NCBI RefSeq assembly: GCF_017603825.1 | Contig: NZ_CP072014.1 | Location: 3,720,001 to 3,784,000 of the forward strand | Origin: Arthrobacter crystallopoietes | GTDB taxonomy: Bacteria > Actinomycetota > Actinomycetes > Actinomycetales > Micrococcaceae | Length of the DNA: 64,000 bases | Direction of reading: 5' to 3' | In this document: positions 16,901 to 25,001 of the stretch, in pieces | Layout of the letters: the number at the start of each line of letters is the position of its first letter | How positions within the stretch are numbered: position 1 is the first letter of the stretch | The notes under the pieces: model-generated | Databases searched by the model: none | The model's input: the letters and a program-made list of their open reading frames with translations, nothing else | Told to the model about the DNA's origin: nothing | Position numbers and translations under genes: made by a program

Positions 16901-16993
16901 AAACAGGCCGTGGGCACTGAGCTCATCAAAGTCCACGCTCTGGCGTTGCGCGAACGGGCCGAAGGCCTGGATCTCCAGCCGGTGCAGTCTCAT
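13916..16993 (-). CDS. sbcC: Exonuclease SbcCD, subunit SbcC (Rad50-like ATPase)
   Basis: A 1025-residue SMC-like ATPase that works with SbcD to open DNA ends and cut hairpins and protein-blocked ends. Walker A is near the N-terminus (NGKTGAGKTS). Long coiled coils flank a zinc hook, CPVC, at about residue 530. The ABC signature TLSGGESFMASLALALG and Walker B ETLFVDEGFGSLD stand near the C-terminus. Length is usual for the family. It overlaps the sbcD stop by 4 bp (ATGA), indicating translational coupling. No terminator was recognised between its stop and the upstream MFS start. Confidence 0.96.
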   Translation of the reverse strand: MRLHRLEIQAFGPFAQRQSVDFDELSAHGLFLLNGKTGAGKTSILDAVCFALYGSVPGARQGGKRLRSDHADPALAPEVVCEFSARGRRFEVTRSPQWDRPSTRSSKGSVTEQARTLLRELVDGSWIEKSARNDEAAVELGDVLGMSLDQFTKVVMLPQGEFAAFLRADAKERRPLLQRLFDTDRYELIEESLAADAAAARAAFSTAESELGHLLRRAEEEANRHLAPEQLPEDSAPATEKLRHLHSSVERLAKEAEDAVVSGRRKLEELRSGIARQEMRLADHTDLLLLQRLEAEQTAGANESSRRAHVLMAHRAAELLQSSIRHRDQASSRTEDSLHAAQTAFERAARHPLCGIYAPDFVSGKLELRATGAGRAQELIETVAGSIGHELGRIRALLPEEARLKEARAQAERLLQTADQLDRRYEKVDAEAEATRAAGEQFAADLAAADGADSDVERLGQRLKEAEAVAETVSAYGACRARTDSARRMRDEANAVQLQLKQHWLDLLERRLEQSAAELAHTLEQGEPCPVCGSDEHPRLATADSDSMVSREEEAAARREHAQAETAYAKSQESFAALENKLAALAAQGGETEPEAAAAGVRDLQELLGKAQEAAQNRERLRGLIEKSRDELAALLSQGSELAVAAAGARSDAEAAARHADQLEQKIASVLPPGGTLQELAESLTALDGLLKRCRQLLGEYTYALATLERCSSELEDAIAGSDFGSEADVLSALLSARELEQAQLQDREYASLGQRIELLQASDRVARARQAQTDGEPLPDEAELEQLRHKALAMETELQTVAVRHGVLQESAEQLLGYSRRLEAAAASLEPVRARFELVQSVGDTVRGLGENERKMTLTTYVLAARLEQIAAAASERLHAMTDGRYRLVHDDSKSGNKKSGLGLHVSDEWTGQRRDTSTLSGGESFMASLALALGLADVVQAEAGGVDIETLFVDEGFGSLDEQALEQVMDALEGLRDGGRVVGLVSHVAEMKQRIGAQLLISKGRDGSTVRMMTAESPILQPV

Positions 16994-18150
16994 GCGGACA
17001 CCTCCGCGGATTGCACTTTGGCCAGGGTTTCCATCAGCAATCCTCGTTCCGCATCGCCCGCCGACCGGGACCGTACATGGTCAAGAAAACCGCAGCAGAC
17101 CTCCAGGTCATCCTGTGCTTTGGCGATACGTTCGCTGTAGGTCAGGCGGTCCGTACGTGGGCCGCCTTCCGGATCGAAAGCGAGGACAAGTGTATGGGCG
17201 AAACGGGCGCGGAGCCGTTCCATGGCTTTCAGCGGCCGCTCGACATCCGTAACAGTGATCTGGCAGTAGGAGTCTTCTGCAGCGGCATGTTTGTCGGATT
17301 CCAGCAGGTCCGCCATGCTGCCGCGCAGCACGGCGAGCCGGCGCCCGGTGTCCCAAGTGACGTTCTCCGCGCCCACAAGGCCGTCCCGGTTAAATTCAAG
17401 CAGGATCCCGCCCTTGTGGTGGCCGGCTTCGGAAAACGAATACGGCAGAGGCGAACCGGAATACCGCACCGATACGCTCAGCTCCTGGCGCCCATGCAGG
17501 TGCCCCAGCGCCACATAGTCGAGGCCATCGAAGAGATCCAACGGGACTGCCCCTACTCCCCCGATGCTCAGGTCCCGCTCGCTGTCCGAGGTCAATCCGC
17601 CGCTGGCGAAGGTGTGGGCCATGACCAGCGAACGGACCGGCCCGTGTGCCCTGCGGCTCTCCAGATCCTGGTGGATGCGTTCCAGTGCGGCACGCATCAC
17701 GGCAGTGTGCGTAGGCGCGGCTGCCTCCAGTTCCTCTGCCGTCAGCCGCGGCTCCAAGTATGGGATGCCGTAAACGGCCAGGGTGGCGCCGTCAAGCTCA
17801 AGTTCCACCGGGGTGGCCAGTTCGGCAATCCGGGTCCTCAGGTGGACGCCGCCGTGGGCCAGAATGGCGCTGCCGAAACCCAGGCGCGAGGCTGAGTCAT
17901 GGTTGCCGCTGGTCAGGATGATCCGGGCGCCGGCCGACCGGATCCTGGACAGCGCGTCCGAAAACATCGTCACGACGTCCACCCCCGGCAGGGCACGGTC
18001 ATACACATCCCCGGCAATGAGCACGACATCCACGCCCTGTTCCCGGACCGTATCCACCAGCTGGTCGAGGAAGTGCTGTTGCGCTCCAAGCATGCCGACG
18101 CCGTGGAAAGACCGGCCAAGGTGCCAGTCCGATGTGTGCAAAAGCTTCAT
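16990..18150 (-). CDS. sbcD: Exonuclease SbcCD, nuclease subunit SbcD (Mre11-like)
   Basis: A 386-residue metallophosphoesterase nuclease. All phosphoesterase motifs are seen in order: TSDWHLGRSFHG, AGDVYDRALPG, TSGNHDSASRLG, VMAHTF and ALGHLHGRQ. These bind two metal ions (usually Mn) for 3'-5' exo- and endonuclease activity. It is first in a two-gene operon with sbcC, overlapping by 4 bp. Length is near the family norm. The start ATG begins MKLLHTSDWHLG, the standard N-terminus of the family. Confidence 0.96.
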   Translation of the reverse strand: MKLLHTSDWHLGRSFHGVGMLGAQQHFLDQLVDTVREQGVDVVLIAGDVYDRALPGVDVVTMFSDALSRIRSAGARIILTSGNHDSASRLGFGSAILAHGGVHLRTRIAELATPVELELDGATLAVYGIPYLEPRLTAEELEAAAPTHTAVMRAALERIHQDLESRRAHGPVRSLVMAHTFASGGLTSDSERDLSIGGVGAVPLDLFDGLDYVALGHLHGRQELSVSVRYSGSPLPYSFSEAGHHKGGILLEFNRDGLVGAENVTWDTGRRLAVLRGSMADLLESDKHAAAEDSYCQITVTDVERPLKAMERLRARFAHTLVLAFDPEGGPRTDRLTYSERIAKAQDDLEVCCGFLDHVRSRSAGDAERGLLMETLAKVQSAEVSA

Positions 18151-18226
18151 GACTTCAAAGCTACCTGCCGGCTCTGACAGTTTTTCGCAGACCTGCCGTC
18201 ATCCACAGGTGTCCTTTTACACAGCA

Positions 18227-18257
18227 GTGTCCCGCCCCTGCTGCAGGGACGGGACAC
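18227..18257 (-). terminator. Hairpin between the aquaporin and sbcD genes
   Basis: Arms 18227-18240 and 18244-18257 (GTGTCCCGCCCCTG and CAGGGACGGGACAC) pair with one mismatch around a 3-base loop. It lies 30 bases after the aquaporin stop on the minus strand. The tract after the stem has few T residues, so strength as an intrinsic terminator is uncertain. Confidence 0.65.
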
Positions 18258-18286
18258 AGCTGGGTAAAGCAGGCAGCGGTAGCGCC

Positions 18287-19324
18287 TTACTCGGCGGAGT
18301 CCTTGCGGCCGGTGTCCTTGGGAGCCGGTTTCTGGTCAAAGAAGTCACGGGCCTCGGCGGCACCGAGATCGTCCCGGCCAGGCTTGCCGTCAGTAATGCT
18401 CTTGTCGTCTTCGACGGTGTCTACCACCGCATTGCCCCCGGCGACGCCTTCGCCGGCCGTGGTGCCCGTCCCCGTACCGGTAACGGAAGCGGTAGTGGAG
18501 GTATCGGCGGCAGCCGAAGCCCGCCGTCCGGCGTCGTCCGCTGTTTTCGTCTTGGCGGGAACGGTTTCAGCGCTGCGGTACAGCAGCCCGGCAATGAGCG
18601 CACCGAGCACCGGAGCGGCCCAGAACAGCCACAGCTCCCCCAGGGCGGCCGGCTCGGCGAAGTAGACCGCCGCGGTGGAGCGTGCCGGGTTCATGCCTGC
18701 ATTGGAGATCGGCAGCAGGGCGGCGGTCAGCACGGCGAAGGCCAGACCCACGGCGTAGGGAGCGCTGCGCAGGCGGTCGCGCGAAGACGTGGCACCGAGG
18801 TAAATCGCCACGAGCATCGCGGTGCCGATGGTTTCCGCGAGGAAGACGCCGGCCATCGTGAAGCCGAGGTCTTCGCCGGAAGCATACCCATTGGCGACGG
18901 AGGAGAATACCTGGGCGGCCTGGGATCCCACCGGGTGACTGCGCATAATGACCCACAGCACGACGGCGGCCAGCGATGTCCCGACCAGCTGGGCGATGAT
19001 GTACGGCAGAACGTTCTTCCAACTGGTCCTGCCCGCGAGCGCACTGCCCAGCGTGATCGCCGGGTTGAACTGTCCGCCGGAGATGTGGCCGAACGCCAGC
19101 ATGCCGGCGATCACGGCCAGGCCGAACCCGAACGGTACGGCGAATCCGCCCTGCGGGTTGAACATGCCGATGCCCAAGGCACCGAAGAACAACAGAAAGG
19201 CACCCGCAATCTCGGCGGCAATCCGCGCCGACATCCCATAGCCCTCCCCGAGCCGGGGAGGCAGCTCCCTCACGGCTGGCGGTGCGGGACGTGGCTGGGG
19301 GTTCTCAGCCTGCTCTGTCGACAT
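18287..19324 (-). CDS. Aquaporin / MIP family channel with long hydrophilic C-terminal tail
   Basis: A 345-residue channel. Six helices fill residues 30-255, with both pore loops present: FNPAITLG (first NPA) and GMNPARSTAA (second NPA). They pass water or small neutral solutes such as glycerol. The residue before the second NPA and the short loop lengths look more aquaporin-like than glycerol-facilitator-like, but this is tentative. The last 85 or so residues are a Thr/Gly/Asp-rich tail without hydrophobic segments, unusual for bacterial family members, which commonly end soon after helix 6. The start ATG has AAGGAGG 9 bases upstream. It is monocistronic, with a hairpin after it. Confidence 0.9.
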   Translation of the reverse strand: MSTEQAENPQPRPAPPAVRELPPRLGEGYGMSARIAAEIAGAFLLFFGALGIGMFNPQGGFAVPFGFGLAVIAGMLAFGHISGGQFNPAITLGSALAGRTSWKNVLPYIIAQLVGTSLAAVVLWVIMRSHPVGSQAAQVFSSVANGYASGEDLGFTMAGVFLAETIGTAMLVAIYLGATSSRDRLRSAPYAVGLAFAVLTAALLPISNAGMNPARSTAAVYFAEPAALGELWLFWAAPVLGALIAGLLYRSAETVPAKTKTADDAGRRASAAADTSTTASVTGTGTGTTAGEGVAGGNAVVDTVEDDKSITDGKPGRDDLGAAEARDFFDQKPAPKDTGRKDSAE

Positions 19325-19497
19325 CTGGTTATTACCTCCTTGGGCCGGTGCTGGACCGGCGTCCGATCACAAAACGACTACAGCGTTTCACCTAATACTG
19401 GGAAAAAGCTGAACGTTCGCTGAACAGCTTGCGACGACGCTTGATGAAGCTCGCTCTGCCCGGCCCAACAGTGATGGGGCACGGATAAGGTGGAGGG

Positions 19498-20550
19498 GTG
19501 ACTACTGACTTCGCTTCCCGCGTCCGCGGCTGCCTGCTGGGCGGTGCCCTCGGCGACCAACTGGGCTCTGCCGTTGAGTTTTCCCGCTGGGACCAGATCC
19601 AGGAGCTTTTCGGCCCCGACGGGCTGCGGGATTTCTCCCAGCTGGATTTCCCGGGCCATATCTCGGACGACACACAGCTCACCCTTTATACAGTAGACGC
19701 CCTGGTGGAAGCGCTGGAATGGGCCAACGGTGGCACTGCCGCCGACGAGACAGCACTCCTGTGGCTGGCCTATCTACGCTGGTACGCCGGTCAGGAAGGC
19801 GGTTTTCCCGAGTCGGCCCCGGAACCGGCCCCGCGCTGGATCGACGCCCAACCGGTTCTCAAGCAGCGCCGCGCTCCGGGCAAAGCATGTTTGTCGGCGC
19901 TTGCCACGGGCGACATGGGGACTTTGGCCCGGCCGCTGAATCCACGGTCCAAAGGCTGCGGATCCGTGATTCGCTCCGCCCCGTTCGGGCTGCTGCCGTT
20001 CGTCCCGCCGGAGACGGTGTACACGTTCGCGGTCAACGGCTCGGCACTGACCCACGGGCACCCGGCAGCACACCACAGCGCCGCAGCCTTTGCCTCCCTC
20101 ATCCGGCTGCTGACCCACGAGAACGTCGAACTCGCCGGCGCCGCGTCTGCCGTACTCGCCCGTGCCGAGCAGGAAACATCCGCCCCCGAGCTCGCCGCCA
20201 GTCTCCGCGCAGCCATCGCGTTGGCGGAGCAAGGTGCGGTGGCACCGACGGAACTCACCGCAGCACTGGGTGAGGGCTGGGTCGCCGAGGAGGCACTCGC
20301 CGTCGCGCTTTATTCAGTCCTGGCTACCGCAGGGAATACGACGCCGGAAGAGCACTTCCGCAGTGCCCTCGCCATAGCCATTAATCACGACGGCGACAGC
20401 GACTCCACCGGGAGCATCGCGGGGAACATCCTCGGGGCTTTCTATGGCGAGGCGGCGCTGCCCCCGTCTTGGATCGATGCGGCAGAAGCGCCGGAGGTGG
20501 TCCTCGGCATGGCGGGCCGTTTCCTGGCCCAGACCGAAGCCCCGGCGTAA
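19498..20550 (+). CDS. ADP-ribosylglycohydrolase family protein (DraG/ARH-like)
   Basis: A 350-residue protein with the paired metal motifs of the family. GALGDQLGSAVEF is near the N-terminus, SDDTQLTLYTVDAL at about residues 58-70, and HDGDSDSTGSIAGNILGA near residue 300. The Asp residues bind Mg or Mn and hydrolyse ADP-ribose from proteins or other acceptors. No matching ADP-ribosyltransferase gene is visible in the window, so the target is unknown. The GTG start is tight against GGAGG; AAGG 7 bases upstream is a possible ribosome site. A short-chain dehydrogenase follows after 29 bp on the same strand. Confidence 0.9.
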   Translation: MTTDFASRVRGCLLGGALGDQLGSAVEFSRWDQIQELFGPDGLRDFSQLDFPGHISDDTQLTLYTVDALVEALEWANGGTAADETALLWLAYLRWYAGQEGGFPESAPEPAPRWIDAQPVLKQRRAPGKACLSALATGDMGTLARPLNPRSKGCGSVIRSAPFGLLPFVPPETVYTFAVNGSALTHGHPAAHHSAAAFASLIRLLTHENVELAGAASAVLARAEQETSAPELAASLRAAIALAEQGAVAPTELTAALGEGWVAEEALAVALYSVLATAGNTTPEEHFRSALAIAINHDGDSDSTGSIAGNILGAFYGEAALPPSWIDAAEAPEVVLGMAGRFLAQTEAPA

Positions 20551-20579
20551 GCAGCCGGACCGGCCGATACGCTGGTTCC

Positions 20580-21506
20580 ATGACTCAGGACTGGATCCCC
20601 AACGCATTGCCGCCCTTGCACGGAAAAACGGTGGTCGTCACCGGCGGAAACGCCGGCCTGGGCTATTTCACCTCGGAGCAACTGGCCGAGGCGGGCGCCA
20701 AGGTCGTCATCGCAGCTCGGAATCCGCAGAAGGCCAAAGCCGCCATCACCGCGATCAAGGCCCGCTGTCCGGATGCAGCTGTAACCTACCAGCATCTGGA
20801 TCTGGCGAGCCTGGCTTCGGTGCGGCACGCGGCCGCGAAACTCTCGGAGCTGGAGCATATCGACAGTCTGGTGGCGAACGCCGGCGTCATCGGATCCCCG
20901 CTCCGGCAAAGCACCGCGGATGGCTTCGAGCTCCAGTTCGGCACGAACCACCTGGGCCATTTTGCACTGGTCGCCGAACTGATGCCCGCGCTGGCCGCCC
21001 ACGGCAGCCGGATTGTTCATTTGGGCAGCGTCAGCCACCGCTGGGTGAGGCCGGACTTCACCACGGCGGCGCATCCCCGCAAGTACTCGAGCTACCACTC
21101 CTATGCCCTGTCCAAGCTGGCAGTCATGAGTTTCGGTTTTGAACTGGCACACCGGCTGGAATTGCTGGGCTCCCCGGCCACCTCGGTGGTGGCTCATCCC
21201 GGCTACGCGCGCAGCATGTTCACCCCGCGCCGGCCCGGCGTGGCTACCTATCGGCCCGCCCCGGGTATGCAGCGGCGGTTCAGCCGCCCCTTCGCCCAGG
21301 GCAAGGACGCCGGCGCCTGGCCACTGGTGCGCGCCGCCGTGGACAACGAGGTCCGCAACGGGGACTATTGGGGGCCGGACGGGCCGTTCCAGCTCCGTGG
21401 CCGGCCCGCGCTGGTGCAGCCGCAGCCCCATGCCTTGGAGCGGAACGCCGCGTCACGACTGATCGATCTGTCCCAGGAACTGACCGGGTTCCGGCTGGAC
21501 CTTTAA
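20580..21506 (+). CDS. Short-chain dehydrogenase/reductase
   Basis: A 308-residue SDR enzyme that uses NAD(P). The cofactor loop is TGGNAGLGY near residue 24. NAGV (ANAGVIG) and the catalytic YALSK motif follow in order. Its layout resembles the WW-oxidoreductase/retinol-dehydrogenase-like group common in actinobacteria. The substrate is not predictable. ATG at 20580 gives a normal length (MTQDWIPNALPPLHGKTVV); an upstream open frame from 20469 overlaps the previous gene and is rejected. It lies 29 bp after the glycohydrolase gene. Confidence 0.88.
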   Translation: MTQDWIPNALPPLHGKTVVVTGGNAGLGYFTSEQLAEAGAKVVIAARNPQKAKAAITAIKARCPDAAVTYQHLDLASLASVRHAAAKLSELEHIDSLVANAGVIGSPLRQSTADGFELQFGTNHLGHFALVAELMPALAAHGSRIVHLGSVSHRWVRPDFTTAAHPRKYSSYHSYALSKLAVMSFGFELAHRLELLGSPATSVVAHPGYARSMFTPRRPGVATYRPAPGMQRRFSRPFAQGKDAGAWPLVRAAVDNEVRNGDYWGPDGPFQLRGRPALVQPQPHALERNAASRLIDLSQELTGFRLDL

Positions 21507-21560
21507 GGCGCGGGTTTAGTAGTACGCAGGTTTAGTAGGACGCGGCTTAGGCTACCCGGG

Positions 21561-22580
21561 TCAGGCACTGGTGGACGGCCATTCGCCGCCGAGCATCTGC
21601 AGGAACTCCCCCTCGGAGAGGACCTCGACCTGCTGGCCGCGGCCGTGCAGCGCCAGGACCTTCTGGGCCTTGGTAGTGATCCGGCCCCGCGTGAGGTCCG
21701 CCGCGACGAAGCCGTCCCCCACCACCAGGACACTCGTCTTGCGCGTTACGGTGCTGGCTGGCTGGGCGCCGAGGGCGGCCGCACGGATCTTGGCCTGCTG
21801 GCGTTCGATTCCGAGGTTGCCGGTGAACACGATGGTTTGGCCGAACAGTGGATGCGTCTCGTCCGCCTCGGGATTGGCCGGCGGATTGGTGCCTTCCTGC
21901 GGCCAGTAAGTCCAGGCGGTACTCGGCGCCGCTCCCCCGGCTGTGCCGGCCAGTTCCTGGCGGTTGCGGGCGTTCACTGTTGGTTTTGAGAGACCGTCGC
22001 GGCCCGGAACGTATTCCTGCAGCCGCGATGCCGGCAGCTGCATGGCAACCAGAAGTTCGGCAATGCTGGCCGCCGAGTTCCGGGCTGCAATGTCGACCAT
22101 GATGCCCGCGCAGGCCCGGGCATCGGCGACCGCATCGTGGTGGTTCAGTAGCGGAACGCCGGCGGCTTCGGCGACGAACGGCAAAGAATAGGACACGAGC
22201 GAGTAGCTGCGCCGCGAAAGAATGACAGTGCAGGCGTAGTCATAGGCGGGCCCGGAGAGCTCAGAAACCTCCAGCGCCGAGCGGATCACGCCCATATCGA
22301 ACGCCGCATTGTGTGCCACCAGGACATCCGCACCGATAAAGCCGGCCATCTCGGGGAAGATCTCCCCGAACCGCGAGCTGCCGGCGACCATGTCAGCGGT
22401 GATGCCATGGATCTGGACGTTGCGCGGATCGAAGTGGTCGAAGCCTTCCGGCGGACGCATCAGCCAGGAAGCTTCTTCCACCACCTGCCCGTCACGCACC
22501 TTGGTCAGACCCACAGAACACGGAGAGCCCCTGAACCCGTTTGCTGTCTCAAAGTCTATGGCCGTGAACTCAATTCCCAC
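21561..22580 (-). CDS. DEDDh 3'-5' exonuclease with C-terminal BRCT domain (DNA polymerase III epsilon-like)
   Basis: A protein of about 339 residues. Residues 1-170 carry the DEDDh exonuclease motifs: FTAIDFETAN, VAHNAAFDMGVI and HDAVADARACA. The C-terminal 80 residues form a BRCT domain starting FGQTIVFTGNLG. The family proofreads or trims DNA 3' ends; stand-alone exonuclease-BRCT proteins are widespread in actinobacteria and probably act in repair. GTG at 22580 places the first exonuclease motif right at the N-terminus (VGIEFTAIDFETA) and is preferred to a start 66 bases upstream. Its stop is convergent with the SDR gene. Confidence 0.85.
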   Translation of the reverse strand: MGIEFTAIDFETANGFRGSPCSVGLTKVRDGQVVEEASWLMRPPEGFDHFDPRNVQIHGITADMVAGSSRFGEIFPEMAGFIGADVLVAHNAAFDMGVIRSALEVSELSGPAYDYACTVILSRRSYSLVSYSLPFVAEAAGVPLLNHHDAVADARACAGIMVDIAARNSAASIAELLVAMQLPASRLQEYVPGRDGLSKPTVNARNRQELAGTAGGAAPSTAWTYWPQEGTNPPANPEADETHPLFGQTIVFTGNLGIERQQAKIRAAALGAQPASTVTRKTSVLVVGDGFVAADLTRGRITTKAQKVLALHGRGQQVEVLSEGEFLQMLGGEWPSTSA

Positions 22581-22624
22581 GCCCTCAAGAGTACCGGCCC
22601 GCCAGGACAGTTCCTGCCATAAAC

Positions 22625-22665
22625 ACGACGCAGCTGCGGGCACCAAGGCCGGCAGCCGCCGTCGT
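22625..22665. terminator. Hairpin shared in sequence with that at 34330-34360
   Basis: ACGACG (22625-22630) pairs with CGTCGT (22660-22665), and GCTGC (22633-22637) with GCAGC (22652-22656). Bases 22657-22670 (CGCCGTCGTTATTG) are identical to 34352-34365 beside another hairpin. It stands between the broken ORF and the exonuclease start on the minus strand and may end transcription of the former. Confidence 0.45.
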
Positions 22666-22697
22666 TATTGCGTGTTCCTGGAGCGTGGCTTTGCCCC

Positions 22698-22916
22698 CTA
22701 CGGCTCGGCCCGGCGCAGGGTGAGGTAGTAGCCCGCGGCGAGGACGGCGCAGAAGAGCGCAACCCAGCCCGAGACGCTCAGCGGCGTCTGCGCAACGAAC
22801 TACGCGACGACCGCGGGCCACCAGCCCTGCCATGTGGTCAACGCCACCAAGCCCAGCAGCGCCAAGGCAATCGCGATCCACACGATCCGAAGGTCAAGAG
22901 GTATGCCTTGGAGCAA
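22698..22916 (-). pseudogene. Small two-helix membrane ORF interrupted by an amber codon
   Basis: The minus-strand frame from about 22916 to the stop at 22698 encodes two hydrophobic helices, IVWIAIALALLGLVALTTW and GWVALFCAVLAAGYYLTLR, ending RRAEP. A TAG at 22800-22802 splits it between the helices. The coding pattern (hydrophobic helix, short loop, second helix, positive end) suggests a former actinobacterial small membrane protein. There is no good start or ribosome site. It may be decayed, or the first half alone may be made. The remaining 22917-22991 shows nothing else. Confidence 0.45.
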
Positions 22917-22991
22917 TGCGGCGGACAAGCTTCACGAACTGTTTACACAGGAGCTCTTAGAAGCCGGCGGGCGCAGCGCTACCCTTGAGAC

Positions 22992-23594
22992 ATGGCTACT
23001 CTCACCCCCGGGCCGCAGTGGTATTTGTTCGACTACGGCATGGTGATTTCCACCGCCCCGGAAGAAGCGGACTGGCAGGTACTGGAAGAGGCGGCAGGCC
23101 TGAATCTGCGGCAGACGGACAGCGCTTACTGGCTTCACCGGCTGCAGTACGACGAGGGCCGGCTCTCCTCAAGAGACTACTGGACACGGGTAGTCGGCTC
23201 GGCAGTCTCCGAGGGCAGGGCAATGGAACTGGATTCACTGGACGCTATCCAGTGGTCGCATCTGAATCTGGACACACTCGATGTCCTGGATTTGCTCAGT
23301 TCGCGGACCGCGGAGCTGGCGGTGCTGTCCAATATGCCGCTGGCCATGGCGGACGAATTTTCCTCTGCGGCATGGACGAGATATTTTTCGCAGTGCTTTT
23401 ATAGTTCCCGAATCGGCAAGGTCAAGCCCGACCCCGGCGCTTTCCAGCACGTGCTCTCAGCACTGAACGCGGATCCGGCCGCGATCGTCTTCATCGACGA
23501 CAAGGCCGAAAACATTGCGGCCGCCAAGGCGCTTGGGATGACCACGGTCCATCACATCCCGGGCACGGACCTGCTGCGCGAGCTCGGACTTTAG
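22992..23594 (+). CDS. HAD-IA family hydrolase (YihX-like motif I)
   Basis: A 200-residue hydrolase, probably a phosphatase on a small metabolite. Motif I is WYLFDYGMVIS, with DxG rather than the usual DxD, as in the YihX glucose-1-phosphatase branch. Motif II is VLSNMP, motif III Lys lies in RIGKVKPDPGAF, and motif IV is VFIDDKAENI. The helical cap is short. The substrate is unknown. It ends 16 bp before the convergent DedA gene with no room for separate terminators. Confidence 0.85.
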   Translation: MATLTPGPQWYLFDYGMVISTAPEEADWQVLEEAAGLNLRQTDSAYWLHRLQYDEGRLSSRDYWTRVVGSAVSEGRAMELDSLDAIQWSHLNLDTLDVLDLLSSRTAELAVLSNMPLAMADEFSSAAWTRYFSQCFYSSRIGKVKPDPGAFQHVLSALNADPAAIVFIDDKAENIAAAKALGMTTVHHIPGTDLLRELGL

Positions 23595-23610
23595 CCGCCC
23601 GGAGCCTGAG

Positions 23611-24291
23611 TCAGGAGGCTGAATTCCGGCTGTTGCGGATCTTCACGATCTTGGAAATGAGCCAGTAGGCCGCAAAGATAATCACTGCGGCGATGACGAT
23701 CTTCTGGAAGATGTCCGCGTACTGCTCCACGAAGTGCCAGTTTTCGCCCAGGTAGAACCCGGCGAAAACAAAAATGGTGTTCCAGATCAGGCTGCCGGCC
23801 GTGGACAGCAGCAGGAACTTCCACACGGGCATTCGTTCGATACCCGCCGGAATGGAAATCAGGGACCGGAAGATCGGGATCATCCTGCCAAAGAAGACCG
23901 CCTTGTAACCGTGCCGGTTGAACCAGGCTTCTACTTTTTCGACGTCCTCGACGTCGACCAGCGGAAGTTTGTCAGCAATGGCGTACATCCGCCGGCGTCC
24001 CAGCCAGGCACCAAGCCCGTAGAGCAGCCAGGCGCCGAGTACCGAACCCAGCGTGGTCCACAGCAGCGCCTCGATGAGCGTGAAATTTCCCCGGCTGGCC
24101 GTGAAGCCTGCCAGCGGCAGGATAACTTCGCTGGGAAGAGGCGGGAAGAGGTTTTCCAACGCGATGGCCAGGCCGGCGCCGGGAGCCCCGATGGTCTCCA
24201 TCATGTCCACGGCCCACTGGGCCACGCCCGTAAGGTTCGCGGCGGAGTCAGTGGACTGGGCGGAAACGGCAGCGTGGAATTGGATGCTCAT
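23611..24291 (-). CDS. DedA family membrane protein
   Basis: A 226-residue protein of the DedA/SNARE-associated superfamily with about 5 hydrophobic segments. The signature regions are GLAIALENLFPPLPSEVILPLAGF near the N-terminus and FFGRMIPIFRSLISIPAG in the centre. Recent work on the family links it to recycling of undecaprenyl phosphate or other lipids across the membrane. The ATG has GAAGG 5 bases upstream. It is apparently monocistronic. Confidence 0.92.
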   Translation of the reverse strand: MSIQFHAAVSAQSTDSAANLTGVAQWAVDMMETIGAPGAGLAIALENLFPPLPSEVILPLAGFTASRGNFTLIEALLWTTLGSVLGAWLLYGLGAWLGRRRMYAIADKLPLVDVEDVEKVEAWFNRHGYKAVFFGRMIPIFRSLISIPAGIERMPVWKFLLLSTAGSLIWNTIFVFAGFYLGENWHFVEQYADIFQKIVIAAVIIFAAYWLISKIVKIRNSRNSAS

Positions 24292-24365
24292 GATGCCTTC
24301 AAGTGTGCCTTACGCTCCTCCGCTTCGCCGAACGGCACGTCTGCACAGTGACGAAGCCCACTGCC

Positions 24366-25001
24366 TCAACTCAGGGCTTTGACCAGATGCGGCAGCAGCG
24401 CCCGGAAGGCCTGCCCGCGGTGGCTGATGGCGTTCTTTTCCTCCGGGGACAGTTCGGCACAGCTGCGGTCCATGCCCTCAGGCTGAAGGATCGGGTCATA
24501 GCCGAAGCCGCCGGCGCCGCGCGGCTCGGGCAGGAGCGTTCCCCGAAGCCTGCCCTCCACCACTGCGTCCATATTCGCCGAAACAACGCTGGCCGCGCAG
24601 ACGAAGGAAGCCGCACGGTGTTCCGGTCCGATGTCTTCAAGCTGGGCCAGCAATAGCTTCAGGTTGGCGGCGTCGTCACCGTGCGAACCAGACCAACGGG
24701 CCGAAAAGATGCCCGGGGCCCCGCCGAGGACATCGACTTCCAGGCCGGAATCATCGGCGACGGCGACAAGCCCGGTCGCTTCCGCCACGGCCCGTGCCTT
24801 GAGCAGGGAGTTCTCTTCGAAGGTGACCCCGGTTTCCTTCACGTCGGGCACGCCGGCGGTGGCTGCGTCGATAACCTGGGTATCGACGTCGAGACCCGGA
24901 ACCTGGCCCCGCAGTAGCTCGCGCAGTTCACGTAGCTTGCCGGGATTCCTGGTGGCCAAAACCAGGCGGGCCCCACCGGCCTGCTCGGGCGAGCCGCTCA
25001 T
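24366..25001 (-). CDS. rdgB: Non-canonical purine NTP pyrophosphatase (RdgB/HAM1)
   Basis: A 211-residue enzyme that hydrolyses dITP, XTP and ITP to monophosphates, keeping them out of nucleic acids. It begins with the substrate motif [15 protein letters not shown], and has [17 protein letters not shown] with the catalytic Asp and GGFGYDPIL. It overlaps the rph stop by 4 bp. The pair rph-rdgB is conserved in actinobacteria, suggesting a joint role in nucleotide and RNA quality control. Confidence 0.95.
   Translation of the reverse strand: MSGSPEQAGGARLVLATRNPGKLRELRELLRGQVPGLDVDTQVIDAATAGVPDVKETGVTFEENSLLKARAVAEATGLVAVADDSGLEVDVLGGAPGIFSARWSGSHGDDAANLKLLLAQLEDIGPEHRAASFVCAASVVSANMDAVVEGRLRGTLLPEPRGAGGFGYDPILQPEGMDRSCAELSPEEKNAISHRGQAFRALLPHLVKALS

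Noticed and set aside
17783-19423. Open frame of 546 codons on the plus strand opposite sbcD and the aquaporin
   Set aside because: It spans two well-supported minus-strand genes and is low in sequence complexity.
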